Shown here in pieces: positions 24,026 through 37,284 of a stretch of DNA of 64,000 nt. Location: the NCBI GenBank assembly GCA_014281115.1, contig JACONQ010000003.1, positions 2,852,001 through 2,916,000 on the forward strand. The letters are read 5' to 3'. Under the pieces are notes generated by a model, which had not been told where the DNA came from, did no database searches, and worked only from the letters and a program-made list of their open reading frames with translations. The DNA is from Laburnicola sp. R22_1. Its lineage: Eukaryota; Ascomycota; Dothideomycetes; Pleosporales; Didymosphaeriaceae. Position numbers and translations under genes: made by a program. Each line of letters starts with the position of its first letter. Position 1 is the first letter of the stretch.

Positions 24026-26142
24026 CAGTAGGGTGACACACAAAAGCCCCTAGTAAAAAGATATCTTTATAAAAGTTATATAACTAGGTGAGTTTTAATA
24101 CTATGTAAATAAAAAGTATACCGTTTGAAGGAGAAGGTTTAGGAAATTTGGTATATAAGGTTAGTAAGAGCTTAGTAATCAGCGCTAACTAGAGGTATCT
24201 TAGTAAAGTTAAGGGAACTTTTTCCTAAAACTTTGACCCTATATAACTTTTTTCTATGTAGATAAAATTCTATAACTTATATATATTATAGTTTAGTCTA
24301 TATGGACTATATCCCTTAATTTTTATTATAGATTTATTCATAGAAATAATAATTATAAGGAAAAGGATAAAATTTAATTAAAATTAAACAATTAGATAGA
24401 ACTAGTAAATAATATATAACTAGTACTTAGTATACCATCCTTTAGCCTCTATAACGTCATTATAACGTTTAGGCAAAGATAGTATACAATGATCTATAGC
24501 CTCCTGTGGAATTAAATCCCACTCCTCTTATATAGCTCTTTTAAAGGCTTCTATACTAGATGTACTAGTGCCAAAGTCTAAAGAAGCCCTATTTCCTTTT
24601 TCTAGCCTATCTTTTAATAGTCTCCAAATATTTTCTATAGGATTTAAGTCTGGTGAATAGGGTGGATGCCCAAAAACAAAGACTTTAATCCTAGAAAACC
24701 ACCTTTTCACCTGTGGAGTTCCGTGCATCTTCGAATTATCCTGTTGAAATTTCCAGCCTAGTTATAATTAGTATAAAGAATAAGATTATAAAAATATAAT
24801 ATATATATATATATATTATATATATTAAAAGAGAAAAGAGAAAAGAAGAAAAAGGGTAATTTACTTACCTCTTTTTAAAAGAAGTTTTAAGACAGGATTT
24901 AAACACTTCTGTATATATCTAGTGTTATTAAAGGTCCTAGTTTTAATAGGGTCCCTGAAAAACACTAGTTTAGAACGTCCTCCTATCCAAATACAGCCCC
25001 AGACTGAGATAGAAATATCTCGCGCTTTCAGTGAATTAGTACTAGCTCAAGGAAAAAGATATAAAAAAGGTAAAATAGCCCCATTATAGAGAAAAAAGGG
25101 CTCTATAAATCTAGAATTTAAAAAAATTAATAACTTACTAGTTGTTCGGTTTTTGCGCTGTTCAGGGCCAATTTTCGATTTTCCCCTTTTTCTTATATAT
25201 TCTTGCCTATTAACATGCCCCCTTTGGATAGTAGACTCGTCAGAAAATATAACTTTAGCAAAGTTAATCTTTTCTAGCTCCTTAACTATCTCTTTAGCCC
25301 AGAATTCTCTTCTTTTAGCTCTTTCTTTAGTTAAATAGGCCTTTTTCTTAGAGACGTTAAAAGAATAGTCTTCTCCTTTTAAACCTCTCTGTAATGTCCT
25401 CTTAGTAAAGCCAAAACTATTCTCTTCTAATAGCCTCTTATTTTTCTTCTTAGGGCTTTTAGTTAAATCCCTATTAATAACTCTTTTCTCTCTAGAAGTA
25501 ACCTTAGTTACTCTCCCATATTTTACCCCTTTTAATAAGTTATCTCCCTTATTTTTCTTATTAATACGTCTAATAGCAGTCTTAATAGATTGTAGAGGCT
25601 TATTACGGGTAGTAGCAATAGTAGAATTAGAAGTATTTGCTTTTTTAAGTAAAGAAACTTGACTTTCGAGTTTTGACAATTCTGGCTCCATTCGAGGAAA
25701 TAAAAAAGAGAAAATTTACTAGACAAACGATATTATATTATACTATAATCTTAGTAATAAATCACGTGATTTAATTAACTTTTAAAATCACGTGATTCTT
25801 TTACCTTAGATAATTTCTTAGTTAAGTTATATAAGTACTCCGAAATTTTACGTATATAATCTACACCGGGCCTAGAATAGCTAGTAAAAACAATAGTCTA
25901 GTAGCATACTAAATAAAAAAGTCATAACGCCTTAAAAATTAACTTTTTAGAAACACTAAGTTTAGAGATAGATACCTTAAGGACCCTGCTTAGTAAGCAC
26001 GTAACTAGTATTTAATCCTAATCTCCTATATTTCCTCTTTTAAACCGTACACTGTTTATTTATATAGTATTAAACCTCACTTAGTTATATAACTTTTAAA
26101 AAGGTATCTTTTTACTAGACGCTTTTTTGTGTCACCCTACTG
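24026..26142 (-). mobile_element. Tc1/mariner element with about 100-bp terminal inverted repeats
   Basis: 2117 bp flanked by TA (24024-24025, 26143-26144). Ends begin CAGTAGGGTGACAC and the two termini match for about 100 bp with scattered mismatches. It carries one transposase on the minus strand with two introns. The host sequence on both sides is much more RIP-damaged than the element. Confidence 0.93.
24420..25691 (-). pseudogene. Tc1/mariner transposase, three exons, one nonsense codon
   Basis: Exons 25691-25139, 25024-24869 and 24757-24420 join in frame to 349 codons, the usual Tc1 transposase size (about 340). Both introns (114 and 111 bp) have gtaag donors and AG acceptors. The DDE_3 catalytic triad is intact: Asp in IFSDEST (about 25241), Asp in FQQDNSKMHG (about 24742), Glu in SPDLNPIENIW, with 34 residues between the last two (DD34E). 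The one in-frame stop is TAA at 24528-24530, in a Gln-like position (AI, stop, EEWDLIP). The N-terminal third is a basic helix-turn-helix region. This is the least damaged transposase here. Because the element is nearly intact, an active relative may exist in the genome. Confidence 0.87.
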
Positions 26143-26481
26143 TATTATTAAAAATAGTTTAACTACCATATTACCTAATTTAATAAGCATCTATAGAATA
26201 AATAAGTAATAAAGTACTTTCTATAACTTAATAATACTATAAGCTAAATATACTTAATACTTATAAATAGAAACTATATATAATCCTTATAGCACACCTC
26301 CCTATATACTAAATATAAGAACTATTATTTTAAAAAAAAGTAAATAGATTTAAATATAACCTAACTAAATAGGCTATAATAATTAAGCTTAAACTAATAC
26401 TAAAGGGTAAATATAGTAAAGCTTCCTATAATAAATAGGCTGTAATACTACTTAGGAAAAAAGGTAGTACTAATAAAAATA

Positions 26482-26811
26482 TATTATAGAAATCGCATAA
26501 GTGCTTAGTTTTTACCATAGTTATAAGCCCTTTTTCTACTTATACTAGCCTAAGCAGCTCCATAGTGGATTGCTAGAGAGGTAGGATCTTAATAGTAGGT
26601 ATAGGCTTATTAAGCGCCCCTTATAGCAGTAGCTAGCTAGATTATAGCGCTAAAGAAGCGCTCTATAAAGCACCCTAGTAGAGCTAGGCCTAGAGTATAA
26701 AAAATTTAGCAAAAATAGCAAGATACTACTGCTTGTCTTTAGTTTCTTAGCTCTTTTAAGAAACTAGGGGGTGTGTTATAGAAATTATATAAGTGCTTAC
26801 TTTTAATTATA
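26482..26811 (+). mobile_element. TRIM: 330-bp miniature LTR retrotransposon
   Basis: Two 38-bp direct terminal repeats (26482-26519 and 26774-26811) align without gaps. They start TGTTATAGAAAT (TA in the left copy) and end ATA. The flanking 5-bp duplication AAATA is exact (26477-26481, 26812-26816). GTTATAAGCCC at 26520-26530 is a RIP-altered half-tRNA iMet primer site, and AGGGGGTG at 26766-26773 is the polypurine tract. The 254-bp interior has no coding capacity. All hallmarks of a terminal-repeat retrotransposon in miniature are present. Confidence 0.88.
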
Positions 26812-27905
26812 AAATAAGAAGAAATATTAAGTCTATAGTTATATTACTGCTTATAGCGTAGTATATATATACTATAGTAGTAGTAATAGTATATACCTTT
26901 AAAAAGTATAGAAGGTAAAAGAAAAATATAACTACTTTACCTTAAAAGTATATAATAACTATAATATATATTTTTAAACCTATATTTTAAAGAAAAGAAG
27001 CCTTTATTAAATTAAATACTATAAATACTTAAATATTAACTATACAACTAGGTAAGCTTACTAAAGTGTGTATAGGAGCTTTACTAGACTTATATATATA
27101 AAAAAACTATATCTTCTAAGCTTTTATAACTAGAGTAAAACTTTAGTTATTAAAAAAGTTATATATACTGTATATTATAAATAGAATGCCTATACTAGAA
27201 ACACCTATATTTAGCTATAAGGTTAAAGCTAATCTTATTATAGAATACGATAAATATACACTTATAGAAAAGATAACCCTAAATATATTTAATAAATTAA
27301 GCTATAATATTATACTAGAAATGCTCTAGTTTAAGAAGAATAATTCCTATATTAATTAATAAATAAAAAGAATATTTTTATAGTATAGTAATAGTGTATT
27401 ATATATAAGCCTACGTATTACTAGTATTTAATAGTAAATAAGAAAGCTACTAATAATATAGTCTTATAACTAGAAGTTAATAAATATAAATTAATCTTAG
27501 TAAATACTAGTAGAAACTACTAGGTTATAAAATATAAAATACTAATAGACATAAGTATAATCTATAATACTCCTAATAAATATAAAAATAGAGTTATGAA
27601 TTTAAAAAAGCCAATCTGCTTAGGTATTAACCCTAGAATTATATAATTAACCTAGAAAAGGAAAAATTACTACTCTTTAGACCACTTTATAGTAAATTAA
27701 GAAAAGAACTCTAATAATAAAATTATTAAGAAAAATCTTTAATAGAAATTTTAACTATAGATTTTATTTAGGAATACAATAGTTTATTGTTTATATCTCT
27801 TTATAGATACTAGCAATTGCCCTTAGGTTACTTTATATCGCGTTGCTTTACGCACGCTTCTTTTGTCTCTTTTATTACCTATCCTTTTAAAGGACTTAGT
27901 TCGCG

Positions 27906-28041
<136 letters not shown>

Positions 28042-28740
28042 GCTACTAGCATATGTATATAGTATTATAAGTAGTAATAAGGTAAAGGTACTAGTGCGTA
28101 TACCTCTTATTATTATTTTCTTTAATAGAAGTTAACTACACATAGTAATGTGTAGTAAGATTATAGTTAGCCCTAAGATCCTTCTTTAGTAGGCAGAGAT
28201 TATAGAGCTTAGCTATATATATTATATTGCTAGGTAACTACTTGCGTAGCAGCTATAGGCTAAGCTCCTTAAGTTAGACAATTTAGAGATTTGTCTACAC
28301 CTAGCGCAGATCTAGTAGGCCTCTTAGGTGCTATATACCTATCTCTTTTAATATGCCTCTTAGCGTCCTAGTATATTATAGTATTGCCACTTTATTAATA
28401 TGTATACCCTCTAGCTTAGCTACCCTAATAGGTATAAGGGTAGGGCGCGTGAACTCCTTAAGCGTATGCGAATTTAATATAGTAGAGATAGCAAGGTAGA
28501 GAATATAATAGGCAAGTGTTACTAAGGAGTAGTCTAACCTATAGTGCGGACTTATAGAGAGCTATAGTAGCAATAAGTATTACTGCCTATAAGTAAGTTA
28601 GCGCGTTATATATACCTATAGTATATAAGTATAGAGTAATTACTAATATGTGCATAGGTATAGTGTATTAAACTAATATTATATAATTAATAACTAAGTG
28701 TATACTATATATAATTACTATAGCTGACTAACGTCCCTCT
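28042..28740. other. Unassigned degraded sequence inside the Gypsy region
   Basis: Sequence between the microsatellite and the Gypsy RT block. Plus-strand reading from ATG 28148 is frequently interrupted and matches no family I know. It may be an insertion in the Gypsy element. Confidence 0.4.
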
Positions 28741-29104
28741 TAGTAAGAATAGCCTAATAAAAACAAATAAAAAAATTAAGAAAAACCTTAACAAAGGATA
28801 TATTAAACTATTTAAGTAACTAGTAATAAGCCTATTTATATTTATACCTAAGACGAATAGAAATTCTTAACTTTATATAGATTATTAAAACCTTAATAAT
28901 ATAATAATTAAAAATTAATACCTATTAGTAAATATTATAAAGCTTTATGACTAACTTTTATAAGCTAGAATTTATATACTAATAGATTTATATAATAAAT
29001 ACTACCTTATATAAATAAAAATAATAAAGAATAGAAAATAGCATTTAGAATATGCTATAAACTATTTAAGTGTATAGTTATATCTTTTAGACTTACTAAT
29101 ACAC

Positions 29105-29273
29105 TATTATAAAGAATACTTTACATATATTTTATATATAGTATAACGCTATAAGAAAAAGCTATAGGTGTGCTAAAAAATACTATAAATTAAGATAAAG
29201 CAATAAGACTAGTTTGGCTACTAATAAACTAGCAACTTTTTAGGCACTTATTAATAATAAACTATATAGCTAT
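29105..29273 (-). repeat. Repeat B, inverted copy left of Copia-3
   Basis: Inverted relative to the copy at 37548-37722. Shared blocks include gtataacgctataag and gtgtgctaaaaa. Together the two copies look like inverted ends of one insertion in the Gypsy RT, into which Copia-3 later landed. Confidence 0.7.
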
Positions 29274-29278
29274 CTAGA

Positions 29279-29462
29279 TATTATAGAAATAAGGCTCTAA
29301 CTAGGTGCGATTACGTGCCTATAATTATGTAAGTAGTACTATTTTAGCCCTACTCCTTTTCTATAAGCATATATATAGTCTAACCTTTTAGCTTTCTTTT
29401 TTATATAGTAATCTTATCTAATTTGCTTACTAAATCTAAGATTCTAACTTGTTTTTTTAATA
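29279..29462 (+). repeat. Copia-3 5' LTR
   Basis: 184 bp, TA...TA (ancestral TG...CA). Confidence 0.87.
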
Positions 29463-29478
29463 GTTATAAGTCTAGCGC
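29463..29478 (+). other. Copia-3 primer-binding site (half-tRNA iMet)
   Basis: GTTATAAGTCTAGCGC equals the initiator-tRNA complement GTTATGAGCCCAGCGC after three RIP-type transitions. Confidence 0.75.
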
Positions 29479-29949
29479 TTTACAATTATAGGCCAATTCT
29501 TCCTCCGTACTTATATTAGAATTCTAATTTATACACTCTAATTACTTCTTATTAATTATTTCTAATTCTCTTCTACATTTAAATCTTACCTATAATTAAA
29601 ATAACTAATATTATAATTTCTACTATAAAGATGCTCTATACTAACTAAGCGAGCTGGCCATTATAGCTTATCTAGCTTTACTTTTATACTTAGTCTAAAG
29701 GGATCTAGTATCTTATTACTCCTAACACTATTATAATTATTAATTAAGATCTAATCTAACTAACTTGTTCTATACTTCTAGAAAAGACTATAAGTATAAG
29801 CAACGCTACGTACAATAATTAAATTAAACTCTATAATATGTAAATTATAGAGTATTAAGTAGAAGTATAAAACTAGCAGAGTATTATAATAAAGATCTAG
29901 AATTTTGTCTTATAGGTTTATGCCACAGTATTGTAAGTTTTACTAGCAC

Positions 29950-32900
29950 TAGCTATGATTATAATAAAAAAAAGACCTCCTTATAAGCGTTTATTAAGAT
30001 ACTTTACAAGGATCTAGCTCTAATAGAGATGAGTACAAAGAACCTAGTACGCACCTAATACTAAGCATACCTTAAGAAAGCTAAGTATAAAAGGCAGACA
30101 CTTAAAATATAGTACTAAGATTAGTAACTTTTTTTAATAAGGCTAAGAGTTTTAAGTTTTTTAATATAGAAGGTAAGCTTGCTATATATAACTTCTTAGA
30201 CGCGCTAGTAGTTAAGCTTACACTAAAATAGGCCTAAATAATAGACTAGTGTCTTATATAAGACGCCTTGCTTAGTATTAAGGTAATTAATCTTACTAAT
30301 ATTAGAAAGGTCTACTTTATACTTAATTAGGAGCACTAGCTTTAAGCACCTTATAGTAAGTTATTAGGTGTATTTTTAATAATTACTAGTTAAAATAATC
30401 ATTAGAAAAAGTAAGGTAGTAGCGGCTTAAATAAGAAAGCTTATAAGAAGACTAATAAGTACCCTTATAGACCTAGAAAGTATAAGTAAAATAATCTTAA
30501 TTGCCAACGCCTTTAAACTACTATTAGTAGCAAATACCCTAAAGAAGTGCTACTAATTACTCTTACTAAAAACGAACATAAGAGAATTAATAATTGTTTA
30601 GTATCTCTACAATAAAAGAAGCTTTATAGTAGGATTAAAATAGAAGGCTAGAAGTTCACACCTATAGTAAGGAGCTTAAATACTTTTACCTACCTAGAGT
30701 TAATAGCCTACGCTCTAATTAATCTATTAGTTTTTAATAAGCAGCTATAAGAGAGCTTAGGGATATACTTAATAATATATTCTAGCAATTATCTACTTAT
30801 ATAGAGCACTATTCTTAATAGAGGAGCTATAGTTTATCTTACTAATAATTAATTGCTTTTAGTACCTAGCTTTCTTAAGAAAGTAAGCTTAATTTAGAGC
30901 GTTAAAGCTAGAACTTAGGCTTTTTAAATTTTAGATATAAGAGATTAACTTATAAAGGGTATGTTTACTAGTAAGTATAGTGCGTGTATAAAAGACCTTT
31001 TACTTAAGAATATTAAGGTTATAAAAGGTTTTTATATTAATATTATCTCTAAAGCTTGTCTAAGAAAGGCAGGAATCTAGTACCTAGATTTAGATAGATT
31101 ATTACGCATAGGAACTCTTGCTTAGAATATTATTTTAGTAAAACTAAATAGTATCTATAACTTTACCTTTATTAAATATAAGCCTCTTTTCTACTATTCT
31201 TTAGCTATAGCAATTAGATAATTATACTACAATCCTCTACAAGTAAACACTAAGGAACTCTAGCACCTTTAATTAGGTTCCTTAGGCTAATAAGCACTTT
31301 AAGCTCTAGTTTAGAATACGCAAAACGTGCATATTCTTAGCACTTAAAAAAAACCTATTAGTATTATTTTATAACGTATATAATAAGAGTAATTTCTAGA
31401 TACCTAAGGAGATAATCTCTAAAACTATTCTACTGCATTTCTTATAATCTATTTAACCTTCTAGCAGGATGTGTTAAAGAGCTATAAAGCTTAATTATTA
31501 AATAGGAGTTTAGTAACAAGATTTATAATAATAACCTTATAATAAAATCTCTGCTAGAGATTATGCAAGTAATAACTAAGCTTAACTCATAGATAATAAA
31601 TAAATGTAAGCTTAGAATTATTATGATTTATTAGAATAATAATTCTGCTACTCTTTCCTAAAGGGAATAATTAGCCTATAAGGACTACACAAACAAATAA
31701 AGAATTAAGATTAGCTATATCCTATTATATACATATAAACTAAATAGAGCACCTAAGTAAGTAGGGTAAGAGATTATTACTAAGGCTATAAAAATAAGAG
31801 AAAGCGCAAATCTGCCGCCTAAAATATAGCCTAAAATCATAAGTGCAGCTGCTTATTTCTATAGTAAAAGCCTAATAGCTTTATATACTTTTTAAGTACT
31901 AGATAAAGTGCTTAAAATTAGTTTAGACAGTATTTCTATTAGTATAAACCTGCTTAAATATAAGCATAGATAGCTAATCTTTATCCTAATTAAAGTAGAA
32001 TTTACGCCTATAGCTACTAAGCATATCCTCTAGAAAGGGATTAAGTAGTAGGGTAGGATAAACAAAAATTTAAAGTAAATTATAGAGGCTATATTAGATA
32101 CCTTATTAGTTAAAAAGTATTAAATCTCTATATGATATAGATGCTAGTACTTAATTAGATAATTACCACGCGCAATATTATATTTAATAAGATATTATTC
32201 TATAAGGGCAAAGCTAATTAAGGCATACCCTATAAAGAAGTAATAAAGATTGTTAAAGTCCTATATAAGAGGGAGATTAATAATCTAGATGAAGAGTTTA
32301 TAGATATTATTAATCTTCTTATTATATTAAATAAGTAATTAAGTACTAAGCAAATATAAAATAGTGCTCCTATTTAGCAATCTAAGAGTATGGCGGCTAG
32401 GCTAGTAATTAAGTAGCTAATAGGACTAACATATAGGTAGTAAGCTTAGCTAGCAAGTAGCTAAGAATTTATATAGTTCAAAGTAAGTATATAGAGCTTA
32501 TAACCCCTAAATAAACGCTAGAGCTAGGCAATTTAGGGCAAAATTAGTTAAGAAATTATAGAAAGACTACTAGCTACTAGAGTGTGTACTAATCTAGGTA
32601 AGCTAGGCTATTAAATTCTAGAAAGCATTCTCTCCAAGGTGTAGAGCCTAAGAGCTCTATAGCTACCTCTTAATCTAGCCCTAAAAGCTTAACTGCGCTA
32701 GAGAAAGTAGATAATCTACTAGTAAGCTAAAGGTAAAAGTAAGATTAAGTATCTATAAGATTAAGTCAGAAACTTTAAGATAATAATATAGACACGCGCA
32801 TTTAGAACTATTTAATTTTTAAAAATAAAGAGATTATAATTAATATAATAATACTACTAATTAGCTAAGAAGTAAATTAGGTATATATACACTAATTGCC

Positions 32901-34610
32901 AGATATATAATAGAAGATCTTTAAGATAATTTTTCATATACATATATTTTAGAAGTATAGAGAGCCTAGAATAAGTACTAAAAGTACACTATAATAAATT
33001 CTATAGTTACTATAGTAATACTTAAAAAATACTAAAGGCATTATCTTCTACTTTTCTATATAGAGACAAGCTACTAAAGCTGCCTACTTTATAGAAATAC
33101 CTTACTAATTATCTACTTAGAAAGCTCTTTAAACAAGCCTCCTATATTAAGATTACTACACTTAAGAAAAAAAGAATCTAGATAGTTATCAATTAAGTAT
33201 AAGCTACTAGATAACTACTCCTATTAAAGTGGGTTTAGACCTATAAGTTTAATTAGAATAGGTACTTTCTAAAGTATAAGGCTTAAATTATTATAAGAGG
33301 TAATTTCTAGATTAAGAACTTACTATAGTTAAACTACGCAGCGACACTTATAGTATAGTTATTTAGAACTATAATAATAATTGTAGTAGAATATAATTTA
33401 CAGATTAGTTAATATAATATAGTAGGAGTGTTCTTAAACACTTATATTATAGCTAAAAACCTAGTTATCTATAAGCTTTTAGACAGGTTTAAGCAATATA
33501 TCAAGTGCGTATCCCTTAATTAAGCTCTATATAAATTAAGAGACTTAGCACTACTCTAGTATAATAAGTTCTTAGGATTGCTAAAATCTATAAGACTTAC
33601 TACCTTAAAAGAAGAATCTTATTTATTTATAAGCGAAGATTGTAAAACCTTAGTACTCTTCTATATTAATAATATACTTCTAATCTTTAATAAAGCTTAC
33701 AAAGTAGAGATATAAAAGCTCTAAAGCTAAATTAAAGTAAAATATAAGATTAAAAACTATAGACTAGTTAAATAGTTTCTAGGTGTTTAAGTAATCTAAG
33801 ATTATAAGAATAGAATAATTACACTTATTTATAATACTTATATTTATAATATTATAAAGAAGTTTAATCTTAAAGATAGCAAGAGCTTCTTTATAACGCC
33901 TCTTCTATTAAAAGAGCTTATGAAGAACATAGGAGAAGCGACTAAGTAGGAGATTAAGAGCTACTAGGAATGTATTAGATTAATACTATATATAGTAATT
34001 ATACTTAGGCCTAATATTATATTCACTATTTTAAAGCTCTTGCACTTCTTAATAAATTTAAGCAAATAATATTTTGTTATAGTTAACTAAGTAATTATAA
34101 ATCTTTAAAAAACGCGCTAGCAATCTATTTAGTATAGCTAATATAATAAACCTAATCTTACAATTTATAGTAATGTTTTATTTATAGATACTTTGGAAAC
34201 TTAAAGATTATCTTATAAATATATAATTATACTCTAAAAAACTACTTATTAGAGTATAGTTATAACTTCTACTACTGAAGCTAAGCTACTTACACTTAAG
34301 TATGTAAGCAAAAAGGCAATAGTACTAAAGTAGTTCTTTAAGAAACTTAAGCTTAATTTAGGACATATATAGAATGTTTTTATAATACTTAATAAATAAT
34401 TACACTAGTAATTAGGAAGAATAAGCGTATTAACACTTGTCTGCGCTATATTAAGATCTAGAATATGTAGCTATATTAAGAATATGCAAAAGGATTATTT
34501 AAAGTTGCCTACCTAAAGATAAGTAATATACTAGTAGATAGACTTATAAAAGCGCTTACTTAATAGTCGTTTACTTGCTTTAAAGAGCTCCTAAATCTTA
34601 AAAATATAAG
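29950..34610 (+). pseudogene. Copia-3 gag-pol
   Basis: Polyprotein remnant with many stops. Gag-like sequence about 29950-30500; protease/integrase about 30650-31900; RT about 33180-33720; RNase H about 34150-34580, ending in a block corresponding to the 'LADGLTKAL' tail of copia (about 34525-34560). The RT catalytic box reads FYINN (33659-33673), with both Asp changed to Asn. No intact frame. Confidence 0.72.
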
Positions 34611-34619
34611 TAAAGTTAT

Positions 34620-37284
34620 TATAAAGGAAGTATAAGTTATAAACTAATTATAAACTTAAGCTCTATAGAACTGCTACCTATTTAGTAGATCTAGATAAAT
34701 AAGATCCTAATATAAGGGTAGACAAATATAGACTAACGTCTATTATATATAATCTAAGAAAGATCTAACTAATTACTTCTTTAAAAGAAGATTAAACAAC
34801 GTCTTAAGAAGCTTATACTAGTTTCTAATTATAGTAGTTTAATAAGATACTAAAATATTATAAATAGCTGTATAACACTTAGAGCTATACTAGTCTAGAT
34901 TAATCTAGCTTTAGTAGGGAGCACTCTTTAGATCTAACAGCTTCTCTATTATTATATAGAGAGAAGATCCTTTTAGCAAATCTGCGTAAGCGTTATTACT
35001 AGGGTTAGTGCACATAAGCTATAATTAGGGCTACTTAATAGATAGTGCGGTATTTATAAATAGATTATTAGCTAGTTTAGAGATAGTAGGTAGAGCGTCT
35101 AAAAATTAGTACTATATTAGAAAAATTCCTATACTAGGGATAAAAGGACTTATAAGCAGCTTAAGGGCTATATCTACTACTCTAGTAAGTGAAACTAGCA
35201 GTCCTAAAGCAATTAAAAGGGCTAAGGAATTAATTACTAAGTAATAAAGCGCGCTGACCTTTATAATTCTAATAATTTGTACTATGTAATCTAAATAGCC
35301 CTACTAAATACTATAGCTTTAGAGCAAAAAATTAAGTTTTAAACTAGTTACTAATTATTAGATAAAGTATAATGCTTAAGTTATCCTTAAAGACTATTAG
35401 TAGGAGCACTAGTATTCGCTATTCAGGAGCCTTAATAATTAGCTACTAGCTGTTTAGGATTAATATCTAAGAAGTAGCTAGATAAAAAACTATAATTTAA
35501 ACTAACTAAATAATCCTAATTCTTTTAACTAGCAATAATCTCTTCTAATAAGAGAGTAATAGACTTGGTTAGATTAATAATCTTCTATCTTAAGGAAGTC
35601 TCTAATCCTTACTTAAGCTAAGTAGCTAATATACTAGACTAACTAGTTAAGTCTAAGACGTGTATAGTAAGCTCCTCTAAAGAGAAATACTATATAAGGC
35701 TAAGTAAGATAGTTTAAGCACTATTTAAGGCAGCGCAAAGCTTACTTATAGTAGAAGTATTAGTATTACACTTTAAGAAGTTACTAGTCTTATAAGTAAT
35801 TTTATCCTTTACTAAGTAAGCTTTAGAAATCTAGTGTAGGTAAAGTAGATTTCTACTAATAGGAACCTAAGCATACTATTACTTATTAATTACAACCTTA
35901 GGGCTAGTCTAATTAGAATATTAGTTAATTAGCTAATTTAGAATTATATAACCTTACTATATACCTAAACTAGTCTAAGTAGTACTATATTAAGAACCCT
36001 AACTAGGCAAATTATAAGTAAGCACTAATATAAGATAACTTATATTATAAGTTAGAAACGCTTGCTCAGTAATATCTAATTAAGTAAGATTAATTAGATC
36101 TATAGGGATATCCTTAGTCTAAATAGGAGCGCTAAGACCTTCTAAGAAAGACTAGTAATTATTATCCTTATCTAAAAGCGGAGTAGGAGATAGAGCACTG
36201 CCTTTCTTTATCTTTTTCTTACTTAACTATATCTTTAGGCGTTCTCTAAAACTCTTTATAAGATTAATATAAAAAGATTAATAAATAATTAACTAAATAT
36301 ATATAATTATATACTAAATTATTATTTGTCTAACACTAAATAAACTTATAAGCCTTATTTTTAAGTTCTTTAGGCCTTAAGAATATTAGCAAAGAAGGAT
36401 TACTAAAGATAATTAGATTTTTATATAATAGCTTATATATATATCTAGACGCGTAATAATAATATTAGGTGTTTAAGCGTTTAGTTAACGGATTTTTAAA
36501 ATATCTACTATCTAAGCTACTAAAGAGATAAGATCTAAGTCATACAATATATAGATACCTACGCTTAGGGCTATATAATTAATTAGAGCCTAAACTAAGC
36601 TTGTCTTTCTTAATCTTCTTATTTCTACAAGTTTTAGGCTTGTTCTTAAACTTAGAGCCGCTTAAAGAAGCAGCTTTAGGGGAATTTTAATTAGTATTCT
36701 TTAATTACAGAGACTTCGTATAAGATTAGAAAAGGTCCTTAATAGGCTTAAAACACTTAAATAATTAGAATTAATTGCGCGTCTAGGTTTTTACCTTCCT
36801 TTTATATATTCTCTTTTTTAGAGAATTAGAAGTAACCTTACTAGGAGTCTTATTTAATAGGCGATTAGAGCGGCGCATTGTAAGTTAATTAACCTAATCT
36901 TATATCTCTTTAGCCTTCTACTTATGTTTCTTTTAAATAAGCTTCGTTTAAAACTTTATAGACGCGTTAATTAGTGCTTTTTATATATACTAGTTAGTAG
37001 TTTATAATTACTAAAGTACGAAATAGGAGATAGGAATAATTAACTTACTCCTATAGAAATCTTAACTAAAGGAACTAAGTAAAGAGATAAAGAGTAGATA
37101 AGTAAAGTTTTATTATTAATAAAGAGCTATTATAGGCTTGTATAACTGCAAACGCTTAAATTACGCTATTGCAACTACTTAGTTACTTAGCTAGGTACTT
37201 AATTGTAAGCTAATTAGAGGTAGGATTATTCTAAGCCTTATTGCGTAAGTAGGCGCACTATTTATGCAGTCTACTTAAAGAGTG
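34620..37284. other. 2.65-kb non-pol region of Copia-3
   Basis: Lies between RNase H and the 3' LTR, where Copia-1 and Copia-2 have only a few hundred bp. No pol domain and no nested terminus found. On the minus strand a frame from ATG 36878 (basic, MRRSNRLLNKTPSK) and a second from 36256 to a TGA at 35423 read protein-like if TAG/TAA are taken as Gln. One short stretch near 35560-35640 resembles a coiled coil (LEELTIHVLDLTS). Stop density is no lower than chance for this composition, so coding is only a possibility. Confidence 0.4.

Larger units (their letters stand above)
23740..26481 (+). mobile_element. Copia RT/RNase H remnant (host of the Tc1 element)
   Basis: RIP-degraded Copia pol flanks the Tc1 insertion: 23740-24023 and 26145-26481. 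The RT box reads FFLYINN (TAT ATA AAT AAT at 23848-23859), with both catalytic Asp turned to Asn. The following FLGV-like block near 23958-23980 matches the equivalent position in Copia-3. The right part is the expected downstream segment but is poorly conserved. No LTRs seen. Confidence 0.6.

Noticed and set aside
26774..26811. 3' LTR of a long Copia element preceded by a polypurine tract
   Set aside because: The matching 38-bp repeat 292 bp upstream, with PBS and exact AAATA duplication, shows a self-contained TRIM.
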